Both the position numbers and the translations under genes were made by a program. From positions 6,200,001-6,264,000 of the forward strand of contig JAYJMM010000123.1 in assembly GCA_037349105.1 (NCBI GenBank): 64,000 nucleotides of DNA, written 5' to 3'. Below, one piece after another: positions 45,401-55,118 of the stretch; the stretch's first letter is position 1, and each line of letters starts with the position of its first letter. This DNA is from Limnomonas spitsbergensis (taxonomy: Eukaryota; Chlorophyta; Chlorophyceae; Chlamydomonadales). The notes under the pieces are model-generated. The model saw only the letters and a list, made by a program, of their open reading frames with translations, ran no database searches and was not told the origin of the DNA.

Positions 45401-48363
45401 TGCAGCACACAAAACAAGTTACAGGTCAGTGAGGCCACGTCAGCAAGGCCAGGTCGGGGAGGTTGCATCAGCGAGGCCAAGCGAGCATGGCCTTGTTGGC
45501 TATGCCATGTCAGAGCTAGCATGGGGTCCATGATGGAGTGTCATCCTCTTCCATGCCAATGCATGCACAGATGCATAGTCCATGTTAGGGCCAGCGTAGA
45601 GTGCATGATGGTACATGCATCTCCACTTCCATGCCAATGATTGCACAGGCCATGTCAGGGCCAGCGTAGAGCATATGATGGCACATGCATCCCCTCCTCC
45701 ATCATGGAGTCTCATCCTCTTCCATGCCGATGCTGGCATAGTCCATGTCAGGGTCACCGTGGAGTCCATGACGGTACATGTATCTCTCTTCCATGCCAAT
45801 GCTGGCACAGGCCATGTCAGGGCCAGCGTAGAGCGTATGATGGCACATGCATCCCCTCCTCCATCATGGAGTCTCATCCTCTTCCATGCCAATGCTGGCA
45901 AAGTCCATGCCTGGGACACCGTGGAGTCCATGACCATGCATGTATCCCCCTTCCATGCCAATGCTGGAATAGGCCATATCAGGGCCAGGGTGAAGAGGGG
46001 ATGCATTCACCGTCATAACCGGCGACCGGCGTAGGGCCCATGACTGTGCATGCATCCCTCTTCCATGTCAGACCTGGAATAGACCATGTCAGGGCCAGCA
46101 TCGTCCATTGAGACACATCGTCAGGATGGGGCCTGGCATGGGCCATGTCATGTCCGGTGAGGGGCCCATGACGGTGCATGCATCCCTCTTCCATGTCAGA
46201 CCTGGAATAGACCATGTCAGGGCCAGCATCGTCCATTGAGACACATCGTCAGGATGGGGCCTGGCATGGGCCATGTCATGTCCGGTGAGGGGCCCATGAC
46301 GGTGCATGCATCCCTCTTCCATGTCAGACCTAGTATAGACCATATCAGGGCCAGCAGAGTCCATTGAGGCAGATGACCAGGATGGGGCCTGCATAGGCCA
46401 TGTCATGGCCGGCGTGGGGCCCATGGCGGTGCATGCATCCCCCTACCATGTCAGACCTAGCATAGACCATGTCAGGGCTGGGCTGCTGGCATGCTGGTAC
46501 ATCGAGACGCATGGATCGTCGCATAGTCCATGCCAGTCCTGGCAAAGTCAACCTTAAGGCGTGGTGGCTGCTTGGTGGCTGCCTACTCGACAACTAATGC
46601 TTGACGTCCATTCCAACGGTGGACCCCTAGTTCCCTGCTAATGCTCATACTGCTGGTACCATTCCCTCAGCTCGCATTATCCCAGAGCAGGATACCCGAG
46701 CCCTATCAGTTGATTGACAGCACCAGCACAGGCCATCGAGGACAGCAGATACAAGTTCCTCTGCTGCTTCTCTCATGCTGGCTGGCACCCTTCCCTTGGC
46801 AGTCTTTGCCCCAGGGCAGGACACGCTAGCCCGTCACTTGCCTTCTCTCTCTCCCTGTCTAGATCGCCGGGTTCCATGTTCCTGCCCCCTCACATAGGAG
46901 GGGGGCATGGTTGCACCATGGTCCTGGCTGTGCATGGTAGCTGGAATTGAGCTTAGTCATTCCTTACCAGCCCCACGCGGCCGAGTGTTCAACAGGGCCC
47001 AGCGGGTATGCACCGTTCTAAACTTGCCTGGCAGTACTGGTACAGGCCATCGAATACGGGACAGTCGGCCTCCCCCGCCAAGCCGATGTTGAACCGTCGC
47101 AGCTGCGCCATGTACTCCTCAACGTTGTTTGAGCTGACTGTCTTGAGAAAGTTGATGTACTCTAGGGGGGAAACGACACGTGGCCAGTGTGACTTATCGT
47201 GTGCATTTCAGCTACGTGTCAACCCCATGTCAGCTACATGTCAGCCAACAGCTTCAAGGAAGCTGATGTGCTCTAGGAGGCGGCGCGTGGGCAGGGTTGG
47301 TTTAGGAGAGCGCTTCAGCTACATTTCAGCTGCGTGTTCAGCTGACAGACTGCAGGAAGTTGGTGTACTCTTGAGGGGAGGGCATATGGACACACAGTTT
47401 TTTTAGTGTGCGGCTACAATTTAGCAAACGTAAGCTACATTTCAGCTGACAGATTCCAGGAAATTGAAATGCACTGGGGGTGAGGGGGCCACGTGGCGAG
47501 CGCCGCCACCAACATTTGGGTGCATGGCCAGTTTTATTTTCAGTCTGCGGTTCAGCTACTCTCAAGCCACCACCCGGCTGGAGGCTTGGTGCAGGCAGGA
47601 GCCTGTTGCTGTAAGGCCATAGGAGACCGCAAGGCGGTTCATGATTTTGCGTCAGTGTGCTTATTAGAGGCCGTCTGACCTCCCCCCGAAAGTGCCCTGG
47701 CGCCCCCTAAAATTAACACTGGGCCCCTGGCATGGCCCTTTTCGACAAATATCAAGGCACTGGGCCTGACGGGGGTCACTAAGGCGATGACGCTTGAACC
47801 TTCTGTTACTAGATACTATGAAGGCCCGGCGTCGAAAATACGCGGCTGAAGCAGAGGCAACCACGATGAACGATCCAGGCAACTGCTGCCAACGGCTCTT
47901 ACCATCGGCATGAAACTCGGTGAGCTGGTCAAAACTGCGAGGCTCCGGACGGTACACCTGCATCTGATTCCCGAGTCCGTAGCTGTTCACGAGCGAGAAA
48001 ACCAATCGTGCGCGGTGGGGGCGCATGGGATTGCCTTCGAGGGGTGTCACGATAGGAGGGGGTTTAGAGGGGGGAAACCGTGACACGACGAAATATGGCT
48101 GCCCACCATGCACGTATGAGATACTCGACATAAACAGATCACGCACAGAGCAGCATTACAATGATATGCTGGAGGCAATGGCTGGAAAGTGACAAACGCG
48201 GGGCCTAACGAGATACGTCAGTCACCGATTCAGATTCAGGATGTAGGCCTCGCGAAGGATGCACAAATTGTTCGCTGCACATTCCACTCGTTTACTTACC
48301 ACCACCGTAGCAAAAGTTGCCAATCTCCTCATCATAAAAGTAGGAGACGTTCTTGTTAGACAT
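36497..48363 (-). CDS. Class I histone deacetylase (Rpd3/HDAC1 type), 11 exons, 612 aa
   Basis: Zn-dependent lysine deacetylase acting on histone tails, probably in nuclear co-repressor complexes. Exons: 48363-48300, 48034-47903, 47161-47028, 45399-45324, 43861-43686, 42761-42606, 41832-41737, 39993-39851, 38899-38749, 37586-37477, 37097-36497; the sum of 1839 nt is divisible by three and every junction phase matches. The start [20 protein letters not shown] is family-like. Catalytic landmarks are [14 protein letters not shown] (His pair), [16 protein letters not shown] (Zn-binding Asp and His), [14 protein letters not shown] (second Zn Asp) and [15 protein letters not shown] (catalytic Tyr). 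Exon 9 aligns with the family's NEYFEYF...SNM...NT segment. The last exon adds about 200 residues, acidic then Ala/Pro-rich, not typical of the family. Exon 3 uses a GC donor (CAG|GCAAGT). Introns are 0.3-1.9 kb and full of exon-edge copies. Confidence 0.93.
38500..38665 (-). repeat. Copies of the HDAC exon 9 3' edge in the downstream intron
   Basis: The plus-strand words GGCCAGATGCTGCAAGACC and TGGATCTTGACA repeat at about 38525-38600 and 38625-38660. They match the real exon end at 38758-38792 (GGCCAGATGCTTCAAGACCTGGATCTTGACC). The first copy even retains a GGAGGCAGGTTGG lead-in next to CTCACT, a decayed donor. Confidence 0.75.
38940..39430 (-). repeat. Copies of the HDAC exon 9 5' edge in the upstream intron
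   Basis: GTTGTACTCATTGAGTGCGCTC...GGCAGGCTACGCAAAAG at 38970-39020 is nearly identical to the real edge at 38866-38910. More decayed copies are at 39283-39318 and 39386-39425, plus partial GGGCAGGCTGYGCAA words at 39069, 39125 and 39182. Each retains the acceptor region (TTTGCGTAG on the minus strand). Confidence 0.8.
39716..39772 (-). repeat. Decayed copy of HDAC exon 8 3' part
   Basis: GACGTCCGTCATCTGCCCCA and TCTCGTCGCTCAGCACC parallel GACGCCCATCATCCGCCCCG and TCTCGTAGCACCAGC of exon 8. The minus-strand peptide [10 protein letters not shown] corresponds to [10 protein letters not shown]. Confidence 0.65.
41540..42230 (-). repeat. Copies of both edges of HDAC exon 7
   Basis: On the 3' side, 41545-41592 repeats the exon end and donor (minus: AACCTCAGCATGCAG|GTGAGG). 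On the 5' side, the acceptor plus exon start (minus: TGCTGCACCCAG|GTGATGGAG) is copied at 41910-41965 (TGCTGCACCCCAGTGATGGG), 42040-42078 (TGAAGGAGATGTATAACTGG) and 42186-42226. The 41910 copy is the least decayed. Confidence 0.8.
42311..42606. repeat. 60-bp tandem array abutting the HDAC exon 6 donor
   Basis: About four copies of CAGTACATCCACCCTGATCTCATCTTCAA plus CAGTACATCCACCCCAATCCACCACCTT. The array starts and ends with CCCCAACCTCACC (minus: GGTGAGGTTGGGG), the exon 6 donor sequence, so it grew out of the 5' end of this intron. Confidence 0.85.
42798..42990 (-). repeat. Three copies of the HDAC exon 6 5' edge
   Basis: The real edge (plus) GGCTCCGGTACCGGGGAAGA...CCATACTTGTGAAAGCTCAC is followed by copies at 42798-42843, 42851-42905 and 42934-42990. 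The last keeps CCATACTTGTGGAAGCTCAG and CTAAACAGG, that is, a complete acceptor. Confidence 0.85.
43285..43690 (-). repeat. 43-bp array of reiterated 5' splice sites after HDAC exon 5
   Basis: Ten occurrences of CGCGTCATGACGG on the minus strand at 43-bp spacing, from about 43301 to the genuine exon end at 43686. Each has the last 12-13 nt of exon 5 followed by GTGAGC or GTAAGC, then a filler ACCTCGAACCCTAAATCC with telomere-like CCCTAAA. Copies are 93-100 percent alike. Confidence 0.95.
43928..44125 (-). repeat. Two copies of the HDAC exon 5 5' edge
   Basis: The segment 43928-44012 repeats ACAATGTCGTTCACGTAA, then GGCATGATGTATGCCACCTGG and CAGGCAGCGTTTCGAT, including the acceptor. The segment 44058-44125 (GATGCCGTTCACATTGCTGA to GTACGTCACTAGGCAG) is an older, more decayed copy. 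Confidence 0.85.
44885..45180. repeat. GCTCTGCCCATGC tandem repeats in an HDAC intron
   Basis: Irregular CATGCTCTG/CATGCACTGCCCATGC words, then three copies of a 45-48 bp unit with CTACCAAGTCACAGCTCYCAGAGC at 45050-45175. Intronic. Confidence 0.75.
45500..46560. repeat. CATGTCAGGGCCAGC tandem repeats in an HDAC intron
   Basis: A one-kb field. Units of about 60-170 bp contain CCATGTCAGGGCCAGCRT, TTCCATGCCAATGCTGGCA and GCATGCATCCCTCTTCCATG. A 126-bp unit is repeated almost perfectly at 46085-46210 and 46211-46336. Open frames here are shadows. Confidence 0.8.
46966..47006 (+). mobile_element. LINE 3'-tail fragment in an HDAC intron
   Basis: CCCACGCGGCCGAGTGTTCA followed by ACAGGGCCCAGCGGG matches the LINE tail at 35402-35466. 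Confidence 0.45.
47245..47480 (-). repeat. Three copies of the HDAC exon 3 5' edge
   Basis: The real edge (minus) is CTAG|AGTACATCAACTTTCTCA...ACAGTCAGCTC at 47161. Copies end at about 47277 (CTAG|AGCACATCAGCTTCCTTG), 47374 (CAAG|AGTACACCAACTTCCTGC) and 47475 (CCAG|TGCATTTCAATTTCCTGG), spaced about 100 bp. All keep AG at the acceptor and the GTCAGCTG end. Confidence 0.88.
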
Positions 48364-49344
48364 GGCTCCGCAGCGTTATATTATTTCCAAACAGAGGTGC
48401 GATCGAACGTTAAGGCAGTAAGTGGATTTTGACGGTGTGGGTCAGTGGAGGTGTGGGTCATTTGAACGGAATCGCGCCACACCGAATGTATCGAAAGTAC
48501 GAAGCTGTTGACACAATGTATGGGGCTGGTGGGCAGTGGCCCTAGCAGTGGCACTCGATGGCTCTTCGCAGCCTTTCATTCCGGGTCAGCAGTAATATGT
48601 TCAACGTCACTTCAACTTCTACTTCATTTTCTCGTGTAGCACTGGTGTTAACGCTGATGGACTTGCTGCTGCTCTGCCAGGCCATGGCCTGCCGGGGCAG
48701 AACTCACGGGGGGCAATGAAGTCATTAACAAACACAAATGTCACTTGTCCTGATAGTGTCCTGAAAAACATGCAACATAACGAGGAGCAATGGCTGGGTT
48801 TCTGACTCAACGGAGTACTGTACGGAGTACCATATCCGAATATACGATACCGTATGTCGAATATCCGGTAGACTCATGGGTTGATGCGAACACATTTCAG
48901 CCTTGGAGGCTGGGGCTTCCTTTCTGAAAATTTGAAATTTGAATGCCCTATATTTCCAGATTTTGCCTGTCCCTTAATTAGTTACTTTTATTTCTCACAT
49001 TTCCCCCCTTTTTAACTCCATTCCCCCCCTCCAACCCAACAGTTTGGCGCCTACATTTCGCGGTAAAGTCTTTTCAAGGAACAATACTGCCTGCCTCATG
49101 GCTCATTCAATCCGATTAACGAGCCTATGACCATGCTAATGGACTAAATTTTCGGCAATGAAAAGTTGGAGGTCTTGGGCTCAACCAATGTTTCTTTTGG
49201 GGGCTTCACGTTTGATACGCATTCACCTTCGGTGTGACGCTCCACAGCTGCCAATTGCCATATTTGGGTTAAAATTTGGCTGGCCTAAAGGCATAGGCCT
49301 AAGCAACATGGCCGGACACACATGACTACATGAGTGACCCCGTT

Positions 49345-49700
49345 TTTCAATGCCGTTACACCTCTAGGAACTGTTGAAAAGACGACTTGGCCGCATGGGC
49401 GTCCTACTGCCCAACTCTCACGCCGCCTCGTTTAGCATTATTGGGGCTCTGACTCCATCCGACCTCCGCCCTTCCTCTGGGACGTGCAAGGTTTTCTCTT
49501 TCAAGGCTGGGTGAAAAAGGCTTGGCCGCGTCCAGTTGGACAGGTTGAAGCCCTGAATCCACAAGGTAAAGAACGGAAGCGGATTTTTTCACAGGTCACA
49601 TCCTCAAACATCGACCTACCACTTGGGGGGGCTGGACGCTCATGTTGCTGAGCCTTCTTTAGCAGGGCCTAGAGGTGTCACGTCATGATTCATTAACTTG
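49345..49700. mobile_element. LINE 3'-tail fragments in both orientations
   Basis: The fragment at 49345-49430 (CCGTTACACCTCTAGG, then CTTGGCCGCATGGGCGTCC) is reversed; 49645-49700 (AGCAGGGCCTAGAGGTGTCA then CGTCATGA) is forward. Between them there is a partial CTTGGCCGCGTCCAGTTGG. The stretch 48364-49340, upstream of HDAC, shows no gene or clear promoter element. Confidence 0.5.
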
Positions 49701-50149
49701 GTGGGAGGGGGCATGTGGTTGGCCCTCTTGTCACACGATATGATGAATCTGAATGTGGCCGTTCAGGATCCAATGAGCACATGTGGGTTTGCAAGAGGAC
49801 TCACTGAGAAAGCCAACCGCCTCAGTCATTGTTGCTTGCCAGGTATCCATGAATTGAGTGCCTGTCTGTGTTGGTATTAGAGTTTTAGGGTTAGGGGTTC
49901 AGGGTTAAGGGCTACGTTTAGGGTTTTGGGTACGCTGGCAACAAATCGTATAAATCGAGCAAACTACGGTTATTTAAGCCAAAATTAGTCAAAATAACAT
50001 TAATATTGATCTGTCACATCTGATATGCCTAATGAGTGAAGGCCTGCACGTTTCTGCCCTGGCATTGAGGCGCAACTTGTAGAGCATGGGTGGGCAGGTC
50101 CTCCTTACGGTGCTACAGACTTTCACCGCTGTACGGCGCTACATACTTT

Positions 50150-50400
50150 CACCAGCTGTACCGGGGCAGACTTGGGTGGGAGGCCTTTCCTTTTGTGGAA
50201 GATGTTGTCCAACTTGTTGATGGCTAGAGTTAGAGATTCTACGGGGTTTGAGAAACGGACTTCCCGTCCTCTTTTTTGTGAGGGGTCTCTTCCTCCTGTT
50301 ATTTTTCTCTTGCTACCTCTGTTCACTTTCCAACTAGACAGTTGGATGCCTGCGCAGCCGAGCCCTTTCAAAAGGGGAGGAAAGAGCATGTTGTTTTGCT
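50150..50400 (+). mobile_element. LINE ORF C-terminus and tail
   Basis: TTGGGTGGGAGGCCTTTCC and TTTTGTGGAAGATGTTGTCC code LGWEAFPFVEDVVQLVDG. A pyrimidine-rich stretch follows, then CAGCCGAGCCCTTTCAAAAGG. The order is the same as in the 35-kb copy. Confidence 0.6.
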
Positions 50401-50684
50401 TCGGAATCTTATTGAGATTTTCCGCAACCTCTTGCTTAATTTTATGGGGGCCCCCGAAGGGGAGGGGGAAGGAAGGGGCACCCAAGAAAATAGTGTGTAA
50501 CGTCATAAACTGTTTCTGTACCGTATGCTTACCAAAGCATCAAGTGACACTCCCTAACTAAAAAGGGATGTTCGACACATAACCGTTTCCCCTGGGTCTA
50601 ACAAATTGGCCATGCGGGAAAAGAACAAGGATTGCACACCCCAAATCCCGGTCTGCGTCGAGGGGGCCTGGAGCAGCATGCCAC

Positions 50685-50830
50685 GCTGCTTGGGCCACCA
50701 GCTGTAGGCTGGTAAAAGATTGGTTCTCACCGGCCCAGTGGTGGCGGCCCAGTGGTGGCAGCCTTCATCATAAGGTGCGTGGTCTGGAGGCCGTGGTGGG
50801 TGACATTTAACATTCCAGGAGAGCATCACA
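50685..50830. repeat. Dispersed GCCACCAGCTGTAGGCTGGT family
   Basis: A short hairpin word (CCACCAGC TGTA GGCTGGT), then TTGGTYCTCACCGGCCCAGTGGTGGC. Related copies are at 54125-54195 and 55400-55440. Low copy number; class unknown. Confidence 0.45.
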
Positions 50831-51039
50831 TTGGGTGCATGGGAGATGTGCACGTGAACCCCTAGTTTGGGGGCAACGGGACAAGGAGCGGAAAAACAGT
50901 GACCCCGCCCCCCTGGGCAAGCAACCAACACAAAACCACCGGCGGAAATGGGTGAACACTGGAAATCTGGACATCTGTCATCTCAGGGTGAATGACGCTA
51001 CACCTCGGGGCGCTTGTCACGTCTTTTCTACCTGAATCT

Positions 51040-51105
51040 ATGTTTGCCGACCTAGCCGAGCTTTATTTAAGCAGGGCCCAGGGGTGCAACTTCATTACCC
51101 TGAGG
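51040..51105 (+). mobile_element. LINE 3'-tail fragment
   Basis: GACCTAGCCGAGCTTTATTT, AAGCAGGGCCCAGGGGTGCA and ACTTCATTAC form a forward tail. It is followed head-to-head by a reversed partial tail at 51110-51165 (AAAGAAGGTCGGCCGCATCG). Confidence 0.55.
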
Positions 51106-51245
51106 GCGCTCTTCAAAGAAGGTCGGCCGCATCGATGTCCAACCGCCTGATCGGAAACTAAAGAGAACAAGGAAAAGAAGAAAAACAGGAAAATAATCCC
51201 AAGGAAAAAGGAATAGGATGTCCAAATTCCCAGTCCCCCCCTAGT

Positions 51246-51334
51246 AAGAAAAAAGAAAGCTACGCCCCGTGGGGGGCGTGAGAGTTAAGGAAGCAGCGCA
51301 GCCTGGGCCGAAGCCACATCCGCGCCATTACCTT
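51246..51334 (+). repeat. SINE-like dispersed repeat, copy 3
   Basis: AAAGAAAGCTACGCCCCGTG, GGGGGCGTGAGAGTTAAGGA and AGCAGCGCAGCCTGGGCCGA, then AGCCACATCCGCGCCATTAC. It is about 85 percent like copies 1 and 2. Confidence 0.65.
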
Positions 51335-51639
51335 CCCCCCCAGTATTGCCTTTCTGGCCCCTAGAATTTCTCTAGATCCTAGTCCTCAACAAACCGACAC
51401 CGTTAGAACACCCACGCACTACCAGTACCCAGCACACAAAGTGTCATCCCACCTTGCACCCACAACACCGTTTTGCACACCCGCTAGCAAGCTCCAGTAG
51501 CAGACAATAATCCCGCAAAAAGGGCCGGCCTCTGGCAAACGAACCGGCTGACACACGTAAACATCATGTCAGGGTGTGAGCGCTGGCTGGCTGATTGGAC
51601 GCTCGCCCCTTCTGTGTACCTATATAGTTGCATTTGTAG

Positions 51640-52080
51640 GCTAATGATATATCACCTCTGGGCCCTGCTTAAATAAAGCTCGGCCACGTTGGCAAACAGA
51701 AAGTCAGGTATGAAGTCGAGGGAGAAGGCACAAGAGGAAGAGCTGCATTTGTAGGTGGGCTCCTCTTTTCTGCATGATTTGTATCAACAGAGGATGAGGG
51801 CCACGAGGGCGCCTGGACAGCTGGACTGTTTTCTCGCGTCCGCACTTCTCTTACTTGGACTTCAATACGTCAATGACGTTACACCTCTGGGCCCTGCTTA
51901 AAAAAGCTTGACCGCGTGGGCGCCTACCTAACGATTTGGCAGGAAAGATGGAATTAAACACAAGGGGGCAGGACAAACAGGAAGAAAAGTGGGAAATGAA
52001 GTGAAGGAAAAAAAGAAAAGGCTGGTACTTTGCACTTTTTCCTTGCACGTTCCCCCACGTGCACTTTTTCCTTAGTAAGG
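51640..52080 (-). mobile_element. Two nested LINE 3'-tail fragments
   Basis: The fragments 51645-51750 (ATCACCTCTGGGCCCTGCTT, AAATAAAGCTCGGCCACGTT) and 51868-52080 (GACGTTACACCTCTGGGCCC, TGCTTAAAAAAGCTTGACCG) are both reversed, each followed by an A/G-rich 3' UTR of different length. They are independent 5' truncations. Confidence 0.6.
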
Positions 52081-52497
52081 AAATACAAAGGAAGTTCCAG
52101 CCTCAACGATGGACCTAAATGTGTGAGAGGCCGGCCCCCGAGGCGGGCTGCCCAAAAAACCAATAACCCGAGGCGCAATCACAAAAATACAGCTTTGGTT
52201 CCCCTGTGCCCCTCTTCATCAGCTGGGAAAGACGCGCGAGAACAGGGAGGGCACACGAATAAAAAAGGCCCACACGGCGCCTCAAATGTTATAGGAGGGC
52301 TAGCCGGCTAGCCTTACACTTTGTACTGTAAAGTCCGCGTAAAACATGTGTAGCTCATGGAGCTTGATTGGGGGTGTCACACATGGCCAAAACTGATCCA
52401 CCATTTGGCCATATTATGGCCGACGGCAGCAGGGCCTGGTAAGCCATGATGCTTGGGCCAGTGGGCCACCGGCCTTTGGCCGGGCACGGTCTGTTGC

Positions 52498-52640
52498 CCA
52501 GTCAATGACGTTACACCTCTAGGCCCGCTCAAACTCGGCCGCGTGGGCGCCCAGCTGTTCAGAAGGGAGTAAAGGAGGAACTATCAGGAAGAGAGGGGGA
52601 AAGGAACTAAAGGAGAGGCCGGGAAGGCAAAGAGGACCAA
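52498..52640 (-). mobile_element. LINE 3'-tail fragment
   Basis: GTCAATGACGTTACACCTCT, AGGCCCGCTCAAACTCGGCC and GCGTGGGCGCC, then an A/G-rich UTR (GGAACTAAAGGAGAGGCCGG). Confidence 0.6.
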
Positions 52641-52799
52641 GTCCAACACCTGAGTTCCACTAGAGACCAGCCCTCAACAAAGCCTCTAAGAAAAGAAAAG
52701 TCCACAAAAGCAAGCGTATCCCACCCCAGTATGCCCAGTGATGGCCGCTCGCTGGCTACCCACCAACAATTACCATGGTGGTGATGGCCGCCCGGCTGG

Positions 52800-53150
52800 T
52801 TTTCGAAGATAACCTGGTGCACGCTGAAACATTGAGGCCAGTGGAGCTGGTTTCGGCATGGCCACTCCGACCTTCAATTCCAGCTCAGTGGAAACTCGCA
52901 GTGGAGGGGAAGTAGACGCTTTGATTGGCGTCTCTGTCATCAATTTTCCCATGCCAGTGCCGTTTTCTTGGACTGGGGCATGCGATGATTGAATCGAGGC
53001 AGTGAGATCCAGGCGCCAATGGCATCGGGTGGATCTTGAAATGTCCATACAACTTCGATCCATGTGTACGGAACAGCTTCGCCGAAGCAGTGCATCGAAA
53101 GTGCCCCCTTCTCACGCCTCGGTACCTCCTGGCTCACACCTTCCTCCTAC
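52800..53150 (-). pseudogene. Possible frameshifted coding relic
   Basis: The minus frame 53137-52940 contains EAVPYTWIEVVWTFQDPPDA then IGAWISLPRFNHRMPQS, clearly not repeat sequence. An overlapping frame continues at 53000-52800 with TETPIKASTSPPLRVSTELE. No splice sites explain the switch. Unrecognised. Confidence 0.3.
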
Positions 53151-55118
53151 CACGCTGATCGCTCCATACCATCCCGTTTTGCTTGAAATGTCCAGTTACG
53201 ATTGATGTCCAACCTACCAGGCATTGCCATTGGCAACACGATCGCAGCTTCTTACCCTCGTTCCGCCCGCTGACCCCAACCGCCTGGAACGCAACTAATA
53301 GAGCAGCAGCCAGCAACACCATTTCACAAAAGCGCAAGCTATTCCCCCTTGCCACCCGCCGCGTACCTGGACATCCCACTTGGGCATCTTGTAATCGTGT
53401 TTGTGTGTCAGATCGCACTGACATCTACCATCTACCACTGGCCACGCTGCCTCGACATCCCCGCCAGCAGCTACCCACTGCTACTGCTCCATCCACGACG
53501 CTGCTTGTCAAACATGGAGGTGAGCGAGCCATCTCTGATGCGCCGATACTCCTCTTATATACCTTAGGTAGTGTGGGCTGCTGCTATAGCTGCGACATGA
53601 CTGGCACACGCTGCCAGGTAGGCTGTCAGTAGAGCGAACGCGTTGGAGAGCAGATTAGGGCTGGCAGAGTGTGACTGGGCTCCAGGGCGTGACCCCCTAG
53701 GCTCCCACTACACGGATGCTTAAAGCGGTAACCATCGGGCTGTTTGCTGCCTTTCCCGATTTCCGAATGCCGCATTGTTGCACCGAGTGCATGACAGGCC
53801 CGCTGATCCTAGGGTTCCACTTTTTAGCCAAGTGTAAGGCTGAAAAGTAATAATAGCGTCCAAAAGGGGCACAGGAAAGTTAGATGGCTCTATCTCACCC
53901 CGAGGGAGGGAACATCGTAGACACCGAGGTGTGCGGTGCCTCGTCCAGAAGGTAGCCGACCGCGTCGGTCGTCGTCGCCATGCCGTCGCCATGCCGAGGG
54001 CCGCTCCCCCGGTATGGTTCTGAAAATAACCCACGTGTTATTGTACGTCCTCAGTTATAATTCACCTACATCATGGCCCCCGGCCGGGGGCTTTAGTGCA
54101 GCAAACCCTGCTGCTTGCGCCCCGGCCGTAGGCTTGTCAGCCACGTGTTAAGGCTGTCCTCAATCCTCATCGGCCCAGTGGTGGCAGCCCATCCCAGTTG
54201 CCTGTCAAATGTGGTCGGGGCCACGCCCTACATGAAACCCTGTTATTTGCATGGGTATTGCGGCACATAAATCACATGCAAACAGGCTCAAACCTTTGCG
54301 ACCTTTGGCCGGTGGCCCAAGCAATAGGGCATGCTGCGCCAGGCCAGCAGGCCCTCTCGGCCATAGGCCGAGCTGCGGCTGAGCTGTAGCTGGAACACCC
54401 GTAAGTATAGTTGAGCTCAATTGTGCCAGACATACCATGCGGCACCTGTAATCTTCAAAAGCAGGTGGGGGGGCTGAGGGAAATAAGGGTGCTTCCTGGT
54501 TACCGTATATGAGGAGATAGGCTTAATCATCCCCCAGGGCACGTCTCCCGCAGCACGCCCTCCCAATGACAACCCCAGCGCACGTCCCAGCACCCATCTC
54601 CAATGCATGCCCCCCGAAGACCCTCCCCCAATAATCTCCCTTATGTCCTGTCACCCAACTTCCAGGACGGAAGGCTGCAAACCCCCCCAGGACATCGGTC
54701 TCGTAACCCCTCCATCAGCTCCCTACCATCTTACCGAGGTAACGCTTGCATGTGATTTGGTTTTACGTTTTAAGGATCAATGGTTATGCATTGCCGCTCG
54801 TATTTCTGGCTCCAGATGTCACGTGTGGCATTTTAGAACCCTTCAAACTTCAACATACCAGAAGTGCACGAGCCCCCCTGACCTTCGTAGGCCCTGTGTT
54901 TCTCAGCTGCTGGCTCATGCTGTCCGCTTTGTCCCCCGCGTGCACTGCACACCCTCTCACTGGCTCTGGGGCTCCCTTAACCCTCAACCCTTTACCGTGA
55001 ACCCTCAATCCGGAACCCTCAACCCTCAACCCTCTACCGATAACCCTAAACCCAAAGCTCTCAACCCTAAACCCTCAACCCTCAACGCTGAACCCTCACT
55101 CCTCAATCCGCCCCGCAG

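Noticed and set aside
53183..53632. 149-aa plus-strand ORF
   Set aside because: The composition is unremarkable and no domain, splice or promoter evidence was seen; it overlaps the more protein-like minus-strand relic in its left flank.
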